A stretch of 64,000 bases of DNA from Corticium candelabrum. Taxonomy: Eukaryota > Porifera > Homoscleromorpha > Homosclerophorida > Plakinidae. The notes below the pieces were generated by a model, which worked only from the letters and a program-made list of their open reading frames with translations, was not told the origin of the DNA and searched no databases. Location: NCBI RefSeq assembly GCF_963422355.1, contig NC_085100.1:6234068-6298067 (forward strand). Reading direction: 5' to 3'. A program made the position numbers and the translations under genes. Shown here one piece after another: positions 9,344 through 20,639 of this stretch (its first letter is position 1; every line of letters begins with the position of its first letter).

Positions 9344-12300
9344 TAGTCCTTGCGCGGAAACTCGTAGGAAGCTTCGTTAGGAACTTTGTTTCATCCCTCC
9401 GGTATACCAAGGTTTGTTGATGCCAGCTGGTAGTGCTGGTGTGACTACTAAATAATTTCGATGTTGGCAGTCGGGGAAGCGTGCGACGTTTCCGATATAA
9501 CGTATTAAAAGTTGTAGGTATGGCCTCGTGTACCGAGACCGAATTCGTAGTGTTGTTAGAGCAACTCTATTGTTATGTAAATGCCATTCGACTTCGCAAC
9601 GACTGATCTGAAATCGTCTCGTTATGAGCTTTCGACTGATGTAATTATCAACTCGCTAGCTTCACGTTTTGGACATATCGGAGATTCTTTCGCGGCGTTA
9701 GCTCCAGCGAACATAGTAGAAATGTGCCCGGACTTAGCTGACTCAACATGATGACGATGACTCAACACGTGGGTGAAAATGAATGAACCGGATAAGAATG
9801 ACTCAACCCGGCTCAACACTCGGGTTTAAATGACCGAGAATAACTCAACCTGCATGGATGCGCGTGACACGGAAGTAGAATGCTGCATAATGTAGTGAAG
9901 TAGTGGTTTCGCAACAGCAGTTGACAGTAGTATATTATAGTAATAAAAAGCGCATTTATACAGACACATGATCTGGGTTGGTTGTGATTATACTACTACT
10001 ACTACTTCTAGAGTTTATCGTTGTTGTTGTTGTCGCGTTGCCTTCTCTGTACACAACACCGTCAAGCAGTCAGTGAAGGTTGTTACATAACGTCGGATAC
10101 GGACTCTGAACGACTGGAAGAGAGTTATATCGAAGTGGCTCGTTCTGTATATCTTGCTTCAAGCTCAAAGGTGGTTTGTCTTGACTGGGATTATTGTCTC
10201 TGTCATACTGTTAAAAATGCATCATCTGATCCCATTATACAATTTTCACATCGCAGTTGGGAAAAACTACACGAAGTATCGCGTGTAACAAAAGATGGCG
10301 ATCCCACTTACGAATTTTTGTCTAGAAACCGCAGTTCTTCAGACGATTCTCCTAGAGGAGGCTACCACCGTCGGTGTTACCAAGACTACACGAACAAAGC
10401 TAATGTATTGCGTCTTCTCCGTCGCAAGCAAGCAGAGTCCTCAGCAGTGAAAAAGGCAATACCTTCGTCGGCTCTATCTCGCAGTGACAACACAATACAC
10501 GTTCGAAGCGCTTTTCCAGTTACCAACTACAGGTTTTGTATTATTTGTCAAAAAAATACCAGCAAACAAAAACGAACGAAAAGTTGTCTCGTTTCCTGTG
10601 AATTGGACACCGGTGCCAATCGCCTTACAAAGGCCGCACAACTACACAAAGATGAACGTTTGCTATTAGCATTACAAGGAGATATATATGCCAATGATGT
10701 TAGATACCACCGATCTTGCTACGTCTGTTTTACAAAAATAACCCGTTAGACAGTTCCTGCTGACGACGATGGTGATGCTTGCACATCAGAATCCGAACAC
10801 GAAATTACGGCAGCCGACACCGAGGCATTTAGTGTAGTGACCAGCATTGTGCAACACACGAATACTAGAGCGTCGACAGGTTATTCGTACAAAGATATTG
10901 CGAGATGTATTTTCAAAAGCAATCTCGAATCCTACATATTGGACAGAAAACTGAAAGACTGTTGAGACCGCGCTTTGGAGAACGTTTGTTTTGGTGCTTG
11001 AAACATTAGACTGAAGGAGAGGTGGTATATGCATCAGATCATAGAACTGGAGAAGTGCTTCAAGCTCTCCTAGAATCGTCTTCGGTAGCTGGAAACTATA
11101 ATCTGGAGCATCCTCAGTTTCTTCAGCTTCGCTTGCTCTTACACACTCTGTCACACAATCTGCGGAATTTTATCACGCAGCCATGAATCTGCGTTCATCT
11201 GTGCTCAATCTAAAAAACGAAATGGCTTGGCTACCCAGGGCCGTTGACGTTACAGAAGAGGACATTAGAATTCCTAGCGATCTGTACAATTTCCTAGCGT
11301 GGATTCTAGGTGGAGGGAAAACTGCGTTTGATCTTTACGTCAAACACTCATCCCGAGTGGAGACTGATGCACGGATTCATCGATTAGTAATGTCTTTTGC
11401 TTAGGTGTAGTTTATGCAACACACAACGGTCGATTCAAAGGGCCATATCATATCGCTTTATCCACTGCAATTCGTCATCTCATGGGAAACACAACAATTC
11501 TCTCTCTGGTGAACAAGTTCGGGCATTGTACTTCGCGCACACAGCTGGACGAAGTTGATACGGCAGTAGCAAAACAACTACTTGAGGAGAGAGTTTATGT
11601 CATACATTTCCAGTAACACTTAGCTTGGTCGACCTGCAGTCTTTTGCTTCGACAATAATGATATCCTAGAAGAGACGTTGTCTGGAAAGAATTCCACCCA
11701 CTGAACTAATGGTATACTAGTGCAGCGAAGTGCAAGTACCGCTGTCATCGTGGAACTGCGTAGCTTTGTGGAACCGGATAATGTCAGAGGATGGAATTCG
11801 AACGCACTGGTTTCGTGAACCAGCTCTTACATGTGATCACAAAGAGACTGACACGAGAACGTTTGTTCATGCCAAACCTTCATGCATGTTCGACGGAAGG
11901 TGGTCAAGCGCAGACTGTCGTGATATCATCGCCAGACACTGATGTCGCAATCATTGAAATTTACATTTATACTCTATTGATGCCAGATTGGTGTGGTCGA
12001 CTGGCACCAAAACACGTAGACAAATTATTGATCTAAGAGCAATTGCAAACACCTTAGGTTAATTAAGATCTTGTGCGTTTTCTGGGTGCGATACTACGTC
12101 ATGTTTTAGAGGGAAAGGTAAACGAGCCACTTTCCACCTTTAAACAACAAAAGAATTGAATTCTGTGCGGCTGGCAATATCTGGTTTAGGAAACTCATTT
12201 CCCTGCCGTGACGACGTTATGGAACAATGTGAGGCGTCGATATGCCATTTTTACAAGCTACCAATGTGCATGTTCATGTTTTGATTCCGGTTTGGAATGT

Positions 12301-12832
12301 ACGGATGTTTGCGGGTGTTGCAATTGTAAAAACAAACGCCAGGAAAAGTCCAACACTCTAGAATCAGAGAAAACTAACTCCACCTCCGCAAAGTTGGACG
12401 ATACAGCACTACCTTCTGACTTTGATGAAGATGATTCGGAATCTGATTCAGACTCTGATATTGAGTGACCATAATACTTTTATAGATTAGTCGCAGAGTA
12501 TACGATATAGTTCGTACACTACGAGTTCATATACTTATCACTTAATTAATAAACAGAGTAGTGTAGATAAAATAATAAACAACGTTAGCTAAATCAAGAA
12601 AAACGCTGTAAAGCACAAATTGCGCTCTTCTTACGACGGTCTGGTGTCCAAGGCTTCACTAACGGAAATTGCTAGGCTCTAGTGCTGGTGTCGCAAATTT
12701 CCGACGCTGCCAACATTTAAAGTATCCATGTACTACAACATCCCTTTATATCCGTAACAGAAAACCTTGGTATACCCGGGGGGGGAGGGGGTAAAATGAA
12801 ATGACACGCTACGAACTTCCGCACAAGGACTA
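9344..12832 (+). mobile_element. Academ-like DNA transposon, decayed (3.5 kb, TSD TAG)
   Basis: The ends are imperfect inverted repeats about 70 bp long: TAGTCCTTGCGCGGAA at 9344 and its near-match in reverse at 12832, then both reach GGTATACCAAGGTTT (9401-9415 and inverted at 12762-12776). The flanks read TAG at 9341-9343 and TAG at 12833-12835, a 3-bp target duplication. Inside is one plus-strand gene remnant (10021-12468). A 3-4-bp duplication and an XPG-nuclease-bearing protein are, as I recall them, hallmarks of the Academ superfamily, which is why I use that name. PIF/Harbinger also makes 3-bp duplications, but its transposase is not seen here. Confidence 0.6.
10021..12468 (+). pseudogene. 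Academ-like transposase with XPG/FEN-like nuclease core, broken
   Basis: The first 242 codons (10021-10749) are intact and hold Cys/His clusters: GYHRRCYQDYT, CIICQKN and NDVRYHRSCYVCF, which look like zinc-binding modules. A TAG at 10747-10749 then stops the frame. Downstream blocks stay recognisable across stops and shifts: 11183-11404, then an HLMGN...NKFGHC block (11480-11530), an ETDTRTFVHAK block (11840-11880), SPDTDVAII (11930-11955) and SGCDTTSCFRGKGK (12080-12120). The last frame (12208-12468) has a CXC-like cysteine cluster (CACSCFDSGLECTDVCGCCNC) and an acidic tail. The acidic motifs D-T-R, D-T-D-V and G-C-D before a G-K-G turn resemble the order of metal-binding residues and H3TH in XPG/FEN nucleases; that match is inference. 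The family is common in invertebrate genomes as 'uncharacterized' proteins. Confidence 0.65.
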
Positions 12833-13454
12833 TAGGGGTCTGTTGTTTGTGCAGCTTCTCTAGACATCTGGTTGTTGTTGTAATGGGGGAACCATGCACG
12901 TTTCAAATGTAGATCAGGTTGTTTCGAAGTGCTGGAACAAGCCAAATGTTACAAGTCAGGTAGCCTCGACGTGTCTTACGTAATGAGGTGACCCCAGAGC
13001 CAAAACAAAACATCAATGTGGGAAAACATGCACGTGCACATGTAGATTAATTAGGCGTCTGTTCGCTCTGACTTTGGATACCGTAACAAAAATGAATAGA
13101 GACGCACTAGCGTACTTACAGGTCAGCCAAGTCGCTTCGTCCGACAAACAGACGCTGTCATGGACAATGCACGTTCCTCTTCGCAAATTCCCGTCAGGCG
13201 CCAAATTTCTGTTGAAGACGACACTAGTAATATTTGCAACAACACCACGGCCGCTCAGCCACGCACACCAAAAATTCAAGCTGGCAGACTGCAGAACCAC
13301 TATGCAGAAACACTGTGGAACAAGCAAATTTTACAAGTTAGGTACAACTACACACCCTCGCTCCTGGTTGTTGTTGGGGAAACATACACGTGCAAATGTA
13401 AACTATAGGCGTTGTTTCTATGTGCTAAATCCATAAAGCAAAGGACTAAACACC
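12833..13454. repeat. non-coding stretch with repeated ~35-bp units
   Basis: No gene supported. A unit reading roughly GGGAAACATGCACGTGCAAATGT occurs near 12885-12915, 13016-13050 and 13375-13405, and once in the left flank of the Academ-like element near 9215-9250. The overlapping open frames at 13013-13436 on both strands have no domain and are probably chance. Confidence 0.6.
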
Positions 13455-13718
13455 ATGTACAGGACGGGCGCCCGATGGCCGAATTCTCGTTAGCAGCTGC
13501 CAAAGAAAGAGAGGTGGAGCCTTATGATGACATCACGTTCGTCTATTGGTCGGTAATGACACCACTTCTCGTCTATTGGTCGGAGTAGCTCATTTGCATC
13601 TGTGCTAACCAACTATATATACGGTCGGTCGCCCGGTCATTGAACGACTACTTTACTCAATCCCGGAAATCCGGGCCTCGGGTAATGAGTCTACACCCTA
13701 CTAAGCCAACAGACAACA
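13455..13718 (+). repeat. 5' LTR of Ty3/Gypsy copy 2 (264 bp)
   Basis: Starts TGTACAGGAC and ends AGACAACA, directly before the PBS. It contains ATGATGACATCACG (CRE-like), two CGTCTATTGGTCGG repeats with an inverted CCAAT core (13541 and 13573), and a TATATATA box at about 13613, the layout of a retroelement promoter. The outer border is judged by the TG end only. Confidence 0.7.
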
Positions 13719-13736
13719 TGGTGTCACGCGTGGGAT
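13719..13736 (+). promoter_or_regulatory. primer-binding site of Ty3/Gypsy copy 2
   Basis: Reads TGGTGTCACGCGTGGGAT immediately after the LTR. The first eight bases match the PBS of copies 1 and 3, but the following bases differ, so a different tRNA isoacceptor or mutation is possible. Confidence 0.7.
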
Positions 13737-13805
13737 TTCGACTGAGTAAGCCCAGGTCTGAATCTGAAGGAGCGTGAAGATACCCAATTGTGTTGGAGTA
13801 ATATA

Positions 13806-14744
13806 ATGGCAGCCTTTCAGATTGCACCGCCAGAGAAATTCGATTGTGCCAGCCCTGATACGTGGCCAGTATGGATCCGCCGCTTTGAAGATTCCGTACA
13901 GCTTTCGGATTAGAGGAGAAAGACGGGAAGATTCAAATTGGCACACTGGTCTATGCAATAGGACCGAAAGCTGAGGAAATTTTGAGTTTGTTCACCCTCA
14001 CGGAGGAGCAGGCGAAAAGCGATAATGAGGTGAGAAGCAAATTCGATGCACACTTTGTAGCGCGACGCAACGTGATATTCGAACATGCAAAGTTTAATCA
14101 ACGTGTACAAGAACCAGATGAGTCGCTTGATTCTTTTGTCACTGCGCTGTACAGCCTGTCGGAACGCTGCGTGTTTGGTGGCCTCCACGATAAGCTCATT
14201 ACAGACCGCATTGTAGTAGGTTTGCGCGATGCGAGTTTGTCTGAGATACTGCAGTTGGATTCTGAACTAACTTTGGAGGAAGCCATTTCGAAGGCTAGGC
14301 AAAAGGAGACTGTCAAACAACAAGTGGTAGTCAGGAGAGATGACACGCATTCCACACCTGCAGCTGTGGAGGCGGTTCGTGGACGACGTCCAGTGGCGCA
14401 AACCAAACAAAGGAAGACTGCTAGCGTACACAAGGCGAAGAGTACATGGTCGGGTGGCAGATCAATAGCAAGAGATTCATGCACGAGATGCGGACAGAAA
14501 CCGTCGCACGGTAGAGCGGCGTGCCCAGCAGCAACGGCGAAATGCCACAAGTGTGAACGCGTAGGTCATTACGCGCGCATGTGTAGATCTAAGCAAAAGA
14601 TCGAAATCGTTTCGGATGCTAGCTTTGAGTCGGATGATTCCCGCGGTCATCTATGCATGGGTGTTCAATCTATCGGAACTGTAACAGGTGCTTGAATGAC
14701 CAACGCGAAAGTGAATGAGAGAGAGTTGAGGTTCAGGATCGACA
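13806..14744 (+). pseudogene. gag and start of protease, Ty3/Gypsy copy 2
   Basis: ATG at 13806 opens a frame starting MAAFQIAPPEKF, matching the start of copy 1. A frameshift near 13905 moves the gag body to the frame that is open from 13982 to 14695. That body carries a nucleocapsid with one Cys pair (CTRCGQKPSHG) and a CCHC knuckle (CHKCERVGHYARMC, near 14540-14583). The start of the protease, up to FRIDT at about 14744, is encoded within the left arm of the foldback; the remaining DTG residues are lost at the foldback centre. Confidence 0.88.
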
Positions 14745-14885
14745 CATTTGTCGATCCTGAACCTCAACTCTCTCTCATTCACTTTCGCGTTGGTCATTCA
14801 AGCACCTGTTACAGTTCCGATAGATTGAACACCCATGCATAGATGACCGCGGGAATCATCCGACTCAAAGCTAGCATCCGAAACG
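14608..14885. repeat. perfect 137-bp inverted repeat with 4-base loop
   Basis: 14608-14744 and 14749-14885 are exact reverse complements, separated only by CATT. I compared all 137 positions and found no mismatch. The left arm is normal gag-protease sequence in place; the right arm is an extra inverted copy inserted exactly at the protease active-site codons, and normal sequence (VTVIPEKVY) resumes after it. Confidence 0.97.
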
Positions 14886-16440
14886 TTACAGTGATACCAG
14901 AAAAAGTGTACAAAACAACCATCAGCAACGCTAAACTTCAAAGTGTTACCAGACATTTACTACGTGGCCCAGGAGGACATGCATTAGATGTGCGAGGGAA
15001 GTTTGTTGCTAAGCTCCAAGTCAAAGAGTTGACCACACAGCAGGAAATATTTGTGGTGAGAGGAATGACAAGATGTTTACTTGGCAGACCAGCCATAGAA
15101 GCTTTGCAAGTGATCAAACGCTGTGAGCCAGTGCAAAAGCTGCAAGTAATCTGGTCGAGGTGGCCGATGTGCAAGCTGAATTCCCAAATCTGTCTAAGGG
15201 CCTTGGAAAGATGAAAGAAGAGTACACTATCTGTCTGAAATCAGATGCAAAGTCATTTGCCTTGTCAACTCCCAAACGAATACCTATCCCTTGATGAAGA
15301 AAGTGGAGGATGAACTGCTGAAAATGCAAGTGGAGGGAGTAATTTCGAAAGTAGATCAACCCACTGATTGGTGTTCTGGAATGGTCATTGTTCCTAAGTC
15401 TAATGGTCCCATGAGAGTTTGTGTTGATATGTCTAAACTCAATGAGAGTGTAAAAGGAGAGAGAATACTATTACTTCAGTAGAACACACTCTAGCTCAGT
15501 TACAAGGAGCTCGTATTTTCAGTAAGCTCGATGCGAATAGTGGTTTTTGGCAGGTACCGCTGTCAAACGAGTCTGCCTTACTCACGACGTTTATAACGCC
15601 ACTTGTTAGATTTTGCTACAACAGATTGCCATTTGGTATAACATCGGCACCAGAGCTACTCCAAAAAAGAATGTCAGAGACACTCAACGGGTTTGCCGGA
15701 AACTCTGTGCTTGATGGATGATATTCTTGTCTATGGGAAAACACAAGCAGAACATGATCAACGTCTTCGGAAAGTCCCAGAGAGAGTGCAACAAGCCGGT
15801 CTTACAAGAGAAGTGCATATTTGCAACAAACACAGTGAAATTCCTAGGTCATGTCGTCGATCATTCAGGTATCAGAAGTGATCCATACAAAATTAGTGCA
15901 ATTAAGGAGATGCCAGAGCCGTCGACTCCTACAGAAGTCAGGAGATTTTTAGGCATGGTAAACCAACTGGGAAAGTTTCTCCCAAGATTAGCTAAGTAAA
16001 CAGAGCCATTTAGAGCCTTGATTACCTCCAAGTCAGAGTGGATGTGGGGAGACAGTCAACAGCGTGCTTTTAAAACAATCAAAGAAGATCTGTCTCAACC
16101 ACCAGTTTTAGCAGTATATTCTCCAACCAGACCAGCAGCTGTGTCAGCAGATGCGTCAGCATATGGTCAAGGAGCAGTTATTCGACAGAAGCAAGACAAT
16201 GGAGAATGAAAACCAATTGCATACGCATCAAGGTCACTTACCAGTGCAGAAGCGAGGTATGCGCAGATAGAGAAGGAGGCACTCTCTATTACATGGGCAT
16301 GGAATCGATTCCGTGACTACTTACTGGGAATGACATTTCACGTGGAGACTGATCATAAGCCTTTAGTGTCATTGCTGAGAACAAACAGACGTTTGGAAGA
16401 ACTACCTTTACGAGTTCAGCGATTCCGATTGAGAGTTCAG
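14886..16440 (+). pseudogene. protease end, reverse transcriptase and RNase H, Ty3/Gypsy copy 2
   Basis: After the foldback the protease continues (VTVIPEKVY to LLGRPAIEAL), then the linker, then RT. The PTDWCSG motif at about 15357-15377 is intact here, unlike copy 1. RT is split by frameshifts near 15160, 15480 and 15705; the catalytic box again reads LMDDILVYG (15708-15735). RNase H carries SADAS and TDHKPL. An in-frame TAA (near 15997) and TGA (near 16207) add further breaks. Coding similarity is lost after RFRLRVQ near 16440. Confidence 0.9.
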
Positions 16441-17481
16441 TTAATAAACAACATCTGATATGCGGCATAATGACACCACGCGAACTGTTTACTTTTATTA
16501 TTCAATTACCAATTGCATGGAAGACGAAAATCATTGTACAGTATGTATAGCCTGGCCACACTCATCCACGCTCATATTTCATTGCATTGAAAAGGAAAAT
16601 TGATCAAAGGTTGAGTGTGCTGTTTGAGTCTACAAATAGCTTTAAATTGTACCCATCAGTCAAGTTTTTCTAACCTATAGAATGTTAAAATTGCAAGCAA
16701 TTTTTAAGCAATATATATCTTCTTTAATTTTTAATTTAATATTTATTAATGCAAGCGTATAGTAAAAATATAATAGACAAACCCCACCCTGTTGGATACT
16801 GCATGTGGTTAGAAAGAGACTTAGTCTGTAATTAATGATTTACATGGAGAAAGCCAGGAGTCACTCCATAATTAAGATTCTCTTGTCTTCTTTCTTTCTT
16901 CATCTGTGGACACTGACTATATACGCAAATCCGTGAAGTTGCGTCAGAGATTATGTAAGTTTTAATCAATATGGAAGGAGGACTAGGTTTTAATATGGAA
17001 GGAGTCAATCTACCAAGTGTTCTACAGGTGTAAGGGGATTTCCCGAAAGGCAATTACACATACTGTCTGTTCCCCATAAGTGTGAACTTTGAAAATCATC
17101 AATATCTCCACTGTTTTAGAACTTCCGCGATGATCTCAGTATCGTTCGAAACCGCTAGGTCTGGCATTTCTGTTTATCAAATTATCTAAGTCCTTCCTAC
17201 AAACGAAACGGAAGGATAATACTTGTGCATATCAAAGACAAATGGGTGGAGCAATGGTTATTATTCAATTATCTTGTAAGACCAACGGATCAGCAACTGG
17301 AACCATCTAAGATAACTGGTGTAACATGGTCCAACTGGAGCAGCTCCTAGTGCTCTAATGAGTACACCTGGGGTGACCTCTACTTCATTACTCACTTCCG
17401 AGTTCACACTTACGGAGAATAGACAGTAGTCTCCATCTAGATGTGTTTCGACAACCCAATCAATTGTAGTATAGAAATAGA
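16441..17481. other. AT-rich non-coding stretch
   Basis: No gene or recognisable element end. It follows the abrupt truncation of Ty3/Gypsy copy 2. A short near-duplicate TATGGAAGGAG occurs at about 16970 and 16993. Confidence 0.6.
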
Positions 17482-18039
17482 GGCCGTGTTTCCACTAGCT
17501 GCACCTTAAACTAGTTTAGCTTAAACGCATTTAAAAACTAAACCAGTTCAAGAAAGCGACTCTTTCCACTAGGAACTTGCACATCCGGGATGTACAAAAC
17601 AAACTGTGTATGAACGCCTTATTTTGAACTATTGGGCTGCTCTGTCGCCATGTCAGAGCAACTGTTGGTTGTCACTGATTCAGCATCTGCTGGTAGGAGT
17701 TTGCATGACGATGACCAAGGACACCATCTTCTCTCTCCGTAGCTGCTGATTTCTTTCCCCAAGTTAGCGACCCTTACATCTTCTAGGGCAATCCTATCCC
17801 AGTAAAATAGTCAATATTATCCAAAACAGCGTTGTCAGAAGCCACCTAAAATAGCGCGCTGCTGTCACGTGACAGTTAAACCTAAACCACTTCGCTAAAC
17901 CTACTTTGAAGTAGGTTTAAGAAAGCGGTTTAGGTTTAAAATATAACCGGTTTAGTGCAGGTGGAAACAGGTCAATTCTTAAACCAGTTTAGCTTAAACC
18001 ACTTGGTAAATCGGTCTAGGCTCTAGTGGAAACGCGCCC
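17482..18039. mobile_element. 558-bp MITE with GTTTCCACTAG termini and internal hairpin
   Basis: The left end reads GGCCGTGTTTCCACTAG and the right end, in reverse complement, GGGCGCGTTTCCACTAG. Inside, the motif TAAACCAGTTTAGCTTAAAC recurs near both ends (17506-17530, 17981-18000), and a near-perfect hairpin of about 32 bp per arm is centred at 17912. There is no transposase frame. An AGAG on both flanks may be a short target duplication but is weak. The termini resemble those of short hAT- or Harbinger-like MITEs; the class is not settled. Confidence 0.7.
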
Positions 18040-18324
18040 AGAGTGAGTTGCAGCGAGTGTCTAACGAGTACAAGATATATACGACATGTTGTAACTCTCC
18101 AACCGGCTACCAAAGACTACATACTGCATGTGTTGTCTGCATTTAGAAAAGTGGGAGAGTAGGCACTTCAATTGGTTTTCGAAGCTCAAAAACGCAGCCT
18201 TCATGCAATCACACAAGAACACGGGTGAAAAAATCTTCAAAAACTAGATTCTAGTAGTAGATAAAATATAATTATATAATGCAGTCTGTCCAGTCCCATA
18301 CAGTTGTGTAGTAGCTGCATGCGG

Positions 18325-18485
18325 TAATCTGCGGTAATCTCATATTGATGCAGTCTCATATTGCAATCTCATATTACAGTCTCATATTACAGTCTCATAT
18401 TACAGTCTCATCGCCTCATCTCATTGTCTCACCGCATGATCTCATTGCCTCATCTCATTGTCTCATCGCCTCATCTCATTGTCTA
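18325..18485. repeat. tandem repeats of CTCAT-rich units
   Basis: A 13-base unit CAGTCTCATATTA repeats at 18351-18410, followed by units of TCATCTCATTGTCTCATCGCC to 18485. Non-coding. Confidence 0.85.
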
Positions 18486-18952
18486 ATTTTGACACAAATG
18501 GCACGCCATAGTGTATAGTTGTTAGTGGTATGCCTAGCGTATTAGCGTAAACAAATATCCAAGCATTATACGTCAGTATATGTACGCAATCTAATCAACT
18601 GACTGTCATATCGATTATTGTACACAACTCACAGCTATCTCGAAGCCAAGTCACATTGATCCCGAAGCGAAATTCTCGTAACTCCCAGTGATCTCGAATC
18701 CAATTCACTGTGATCTCGTCGTGACTCGTTGTGACTTCACAGTAAGAATACTGCAAAAACGCTACGGAAACTCACAGTAACTCGCTACGATATCACTTCG
18801 AATTCACGGTGATTAGAATGTAAACGTCGCTTCGAATTCACGGTTCTGTTTCTATTTAATTAATTGTATTCTTTAGCTCTTTACTACATATAAGCCGATT
18901 GCAAAACTAAACCGTTCGCAAATGGTTTAAATCGTTTGCGAATTCGCAGTTG
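18486..18952. other. non-coding flank of Ty3/Gypsy copy 3 with GTTTGCGAA units
   Basis: No gene. From about 18898 to 18948 there are units of AACCGTTCGCAAATGGTTTA and its variants. The same units resume after the element at 26337-26440, so copy 3 inserted into this small repeat array. Confidence 0.7.
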
Positions 18953-19201
18953 TTTAGCAACTGTGTAGCACACTAGTTACTTAGCGTACGTTAGTTGACG
19001 TCATTAGGTAGCGCCTCTAAAACTTGTGAATTTGCTAGACTAGCGTAGTACTGATCGTGTATTGTGTAGTACGGTGTAGCGTCTACTTATACAGAGCTTA
19101 GTTCAAGTTCACTACTTGGTGTACGTAGCACTTGCGTAAGGCTCACGTCTAGACAGGAGTACAACGTATTTTATAGAACGTTGCGTTTGGACGGTGCTAC
19201 A
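18953..19201 (+). repeat. 5' LTR of Ty3/Gypsy copy 3 (249 bp)
   Basis: Starts TTTAGCAACTG (G-to-T change from TGTAGCAACTG in the partner) and ends GACGGTGCTACA. Aligned to the 3' LTR it lacks about 86 bp after GCGTAAGGCT and the nested transposon, and has a 5-bp insertion (ATTAG) near 19002. A TATACAGAGC box lies near 19089. Confidence 0.93.
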
Positions 19202-19203
19202 TT

Positions 19204-19220
19204 TGGTGTCAGGAGTTTGG
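19204..19220 (+). promoter_or_regulatory. primer-binding site of Ty3/Gypsy copy 3
   Basis: TGGTGTCAGGAGTTTGG starts two bases after the LTR. The 11-base core TGGTGTCAGGA is shared with copy 1. Confidence 0.8.
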
Positions 19221-19447
19221 ATCTAACAGCGATACAGAAGCATTTTGCCGAAGTGATCGAGTACGGATCTGACAACGATAGGAGCATTTGCCGAAGTGAT
19301 AGTAAGAAAGTGTCTTTGCTTGTACGTGTATACTATCGCATTATAGTGTGTACCGTTGATTTGAATTGCGGTACCCATACTTTGAATTGCGGTATCGTTG
19401 CCCACAGCTGTGGTACACTGGTGCTTTGAATTGTGGTACGGTAACTA

Positions 19448-20630
19448 ATGGCGCAGCAAGGACAGGAACAGGAACACCAGCAACTGCAAGATCCGCGTTC
19501 TCTTGGAAGCCGGATAGTTTCTCTTCCCGATTCGTTTAGCGACGGTGACATTGAACAATGGCTGAAGTTTGACTTGTGCGCAGATGGTAATGGCTGGAAT
19601 ACAGAAGACGGTGGGACTAAACAACAGATCTTACCGACGTGTCTGAAAGGACGTGCTTGAGTGGTTTACGATCGTCTTACCGCAGAGCAAAAAGATACGT
19701 ATGCACACCTGTGAACAGCTCTCAAGGAAGTGTTCTCACCACCAACGGAAGAACGGCGGCGACTGTCTACTCGCCAATTCAAAGACCGCGACTGGAAAGC
19801 TGGCGAGCCCATGGAAGTCTACGCAGGAGAGCTGGAGCGACTGATTGACAAAGCGAACCCGGAACTGTCAGCCGCTATTCGGTAACAGCAGCTAACCGAC
19901 AGATTTATAGAAGGCATGCCAGAATTCGTTCGTCACGAATTAGAACTCCACGCAGAAACCACGCTGGAAGCCACAATTGCAAGGGCGAAAGAGTTGATGC
20001 TGTTGAGTGATCGGCGTAAGACAACCGGAGGATTACAGGCGGTAGTTAATGCCGTCGATGGGAGATGTCCGCCACCTCCGTGAAAGTCAACTAAAGATGA
20101 GTACATTACAAAGCTAGACAATTGGAGTTACAGCAACAACAATCAACGTCTTAAGGGCAACCTCTCAATATGCATACCCAGGTGGACGACGTCCGGCTAC
20201 CAAACCCGGAAGTGATGAGCGATTGTGTTACAAGTGCAATCGGCCAGGACATCTGCAACGCGATTGTCCATTGTTGATGTTCACACAGCCACGCGGAGGA
20301 TGTTTTGTCTGTGGTAGACAAGGTCACATGGCTCGTGATTGTGACCAGCGACTTGACCGACGTGACCAACGATCTATGGCATCATCAAGAGACATCGATC
20401 GCCACGGTAACCACGTGCCCACAACAGGACCGACATCTAAACGAAACAGTCAAGGGAGGTTTTACCAGGTAAATGGCACGGATAAATCGTTAGTGGTTTG
20501 CGGTACTGTGAATGGGATAGAGAGTCCGTGCCTTATTGATACTGGCGCGTCTGTATCGTTGGTCCCTATATCAATGGTGGATAGAAAACCGCTACTTCCG
20601 TGTTCGGTTAATGTAGATTACAGACGGTGA
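19448..20630 (+). pseudogene. gag and protease of Ty3/Gypsy copy 3
   Basis: ATG at 19448 starts MAQQGQEQEHQQ, followed by a capsid-like region with ELERLIDKANPEL and RFIEGMPEFVRHEL motifs. The frame is broken by a stop at 19658 and several shifts and stops up to 20215. The 20223-20630 frame holds two CCHC knuckles, CYKCNRPGHLQRDC (20226-20267) and CFVCGRQGHMARDC (20303-20344), and the protease active site LIDTGASVS (20534-20560). Two tandem knuckles distinguish it from copies 1 and 2. Confidence 0.9.
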
Positions 20631-20639
20631 ACGGAACCA

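Larger units (their letters stand above)
13455..16440 (+). mobile_element. Ty3/Gypsy LTR retrotransposon copy 2, 3'-truncated
   Basis: A plus-strand relative of copy 1: LTR (13455-13718), primer-binding site, gag, protease, RT and RNase H in order. The similarity stops near 16440, inside RNase H, and the following DNA is AT-rich and non-coding; integrase, PPT and 3' LTR are missing. Multiple frameshifts and stops (near 13905, 15160, 15480, 15705, 15790, 15998, 16207) show that it is inactive. A 137-bp perfect foldback (14608-14885) interrupts the protease. Confidence 0.93.

Noticed and set aside
13013..13436. Overlapping frames on both strands
   Set aside because: No domain, and the region holds the dispersed 35-bp units; probably chance.
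14098..14550. Minus-strand 150-aa frame
   Set aside because: Antisense shadow of gag in Ty3/Gypsy copy 2; no domain.
14608..14885. Rho-independent terminator or microRNA precursor
   Set aside because: Arms of 137 bp with coding sequence in the left arm are explained by an inverted copy within the retroelement.
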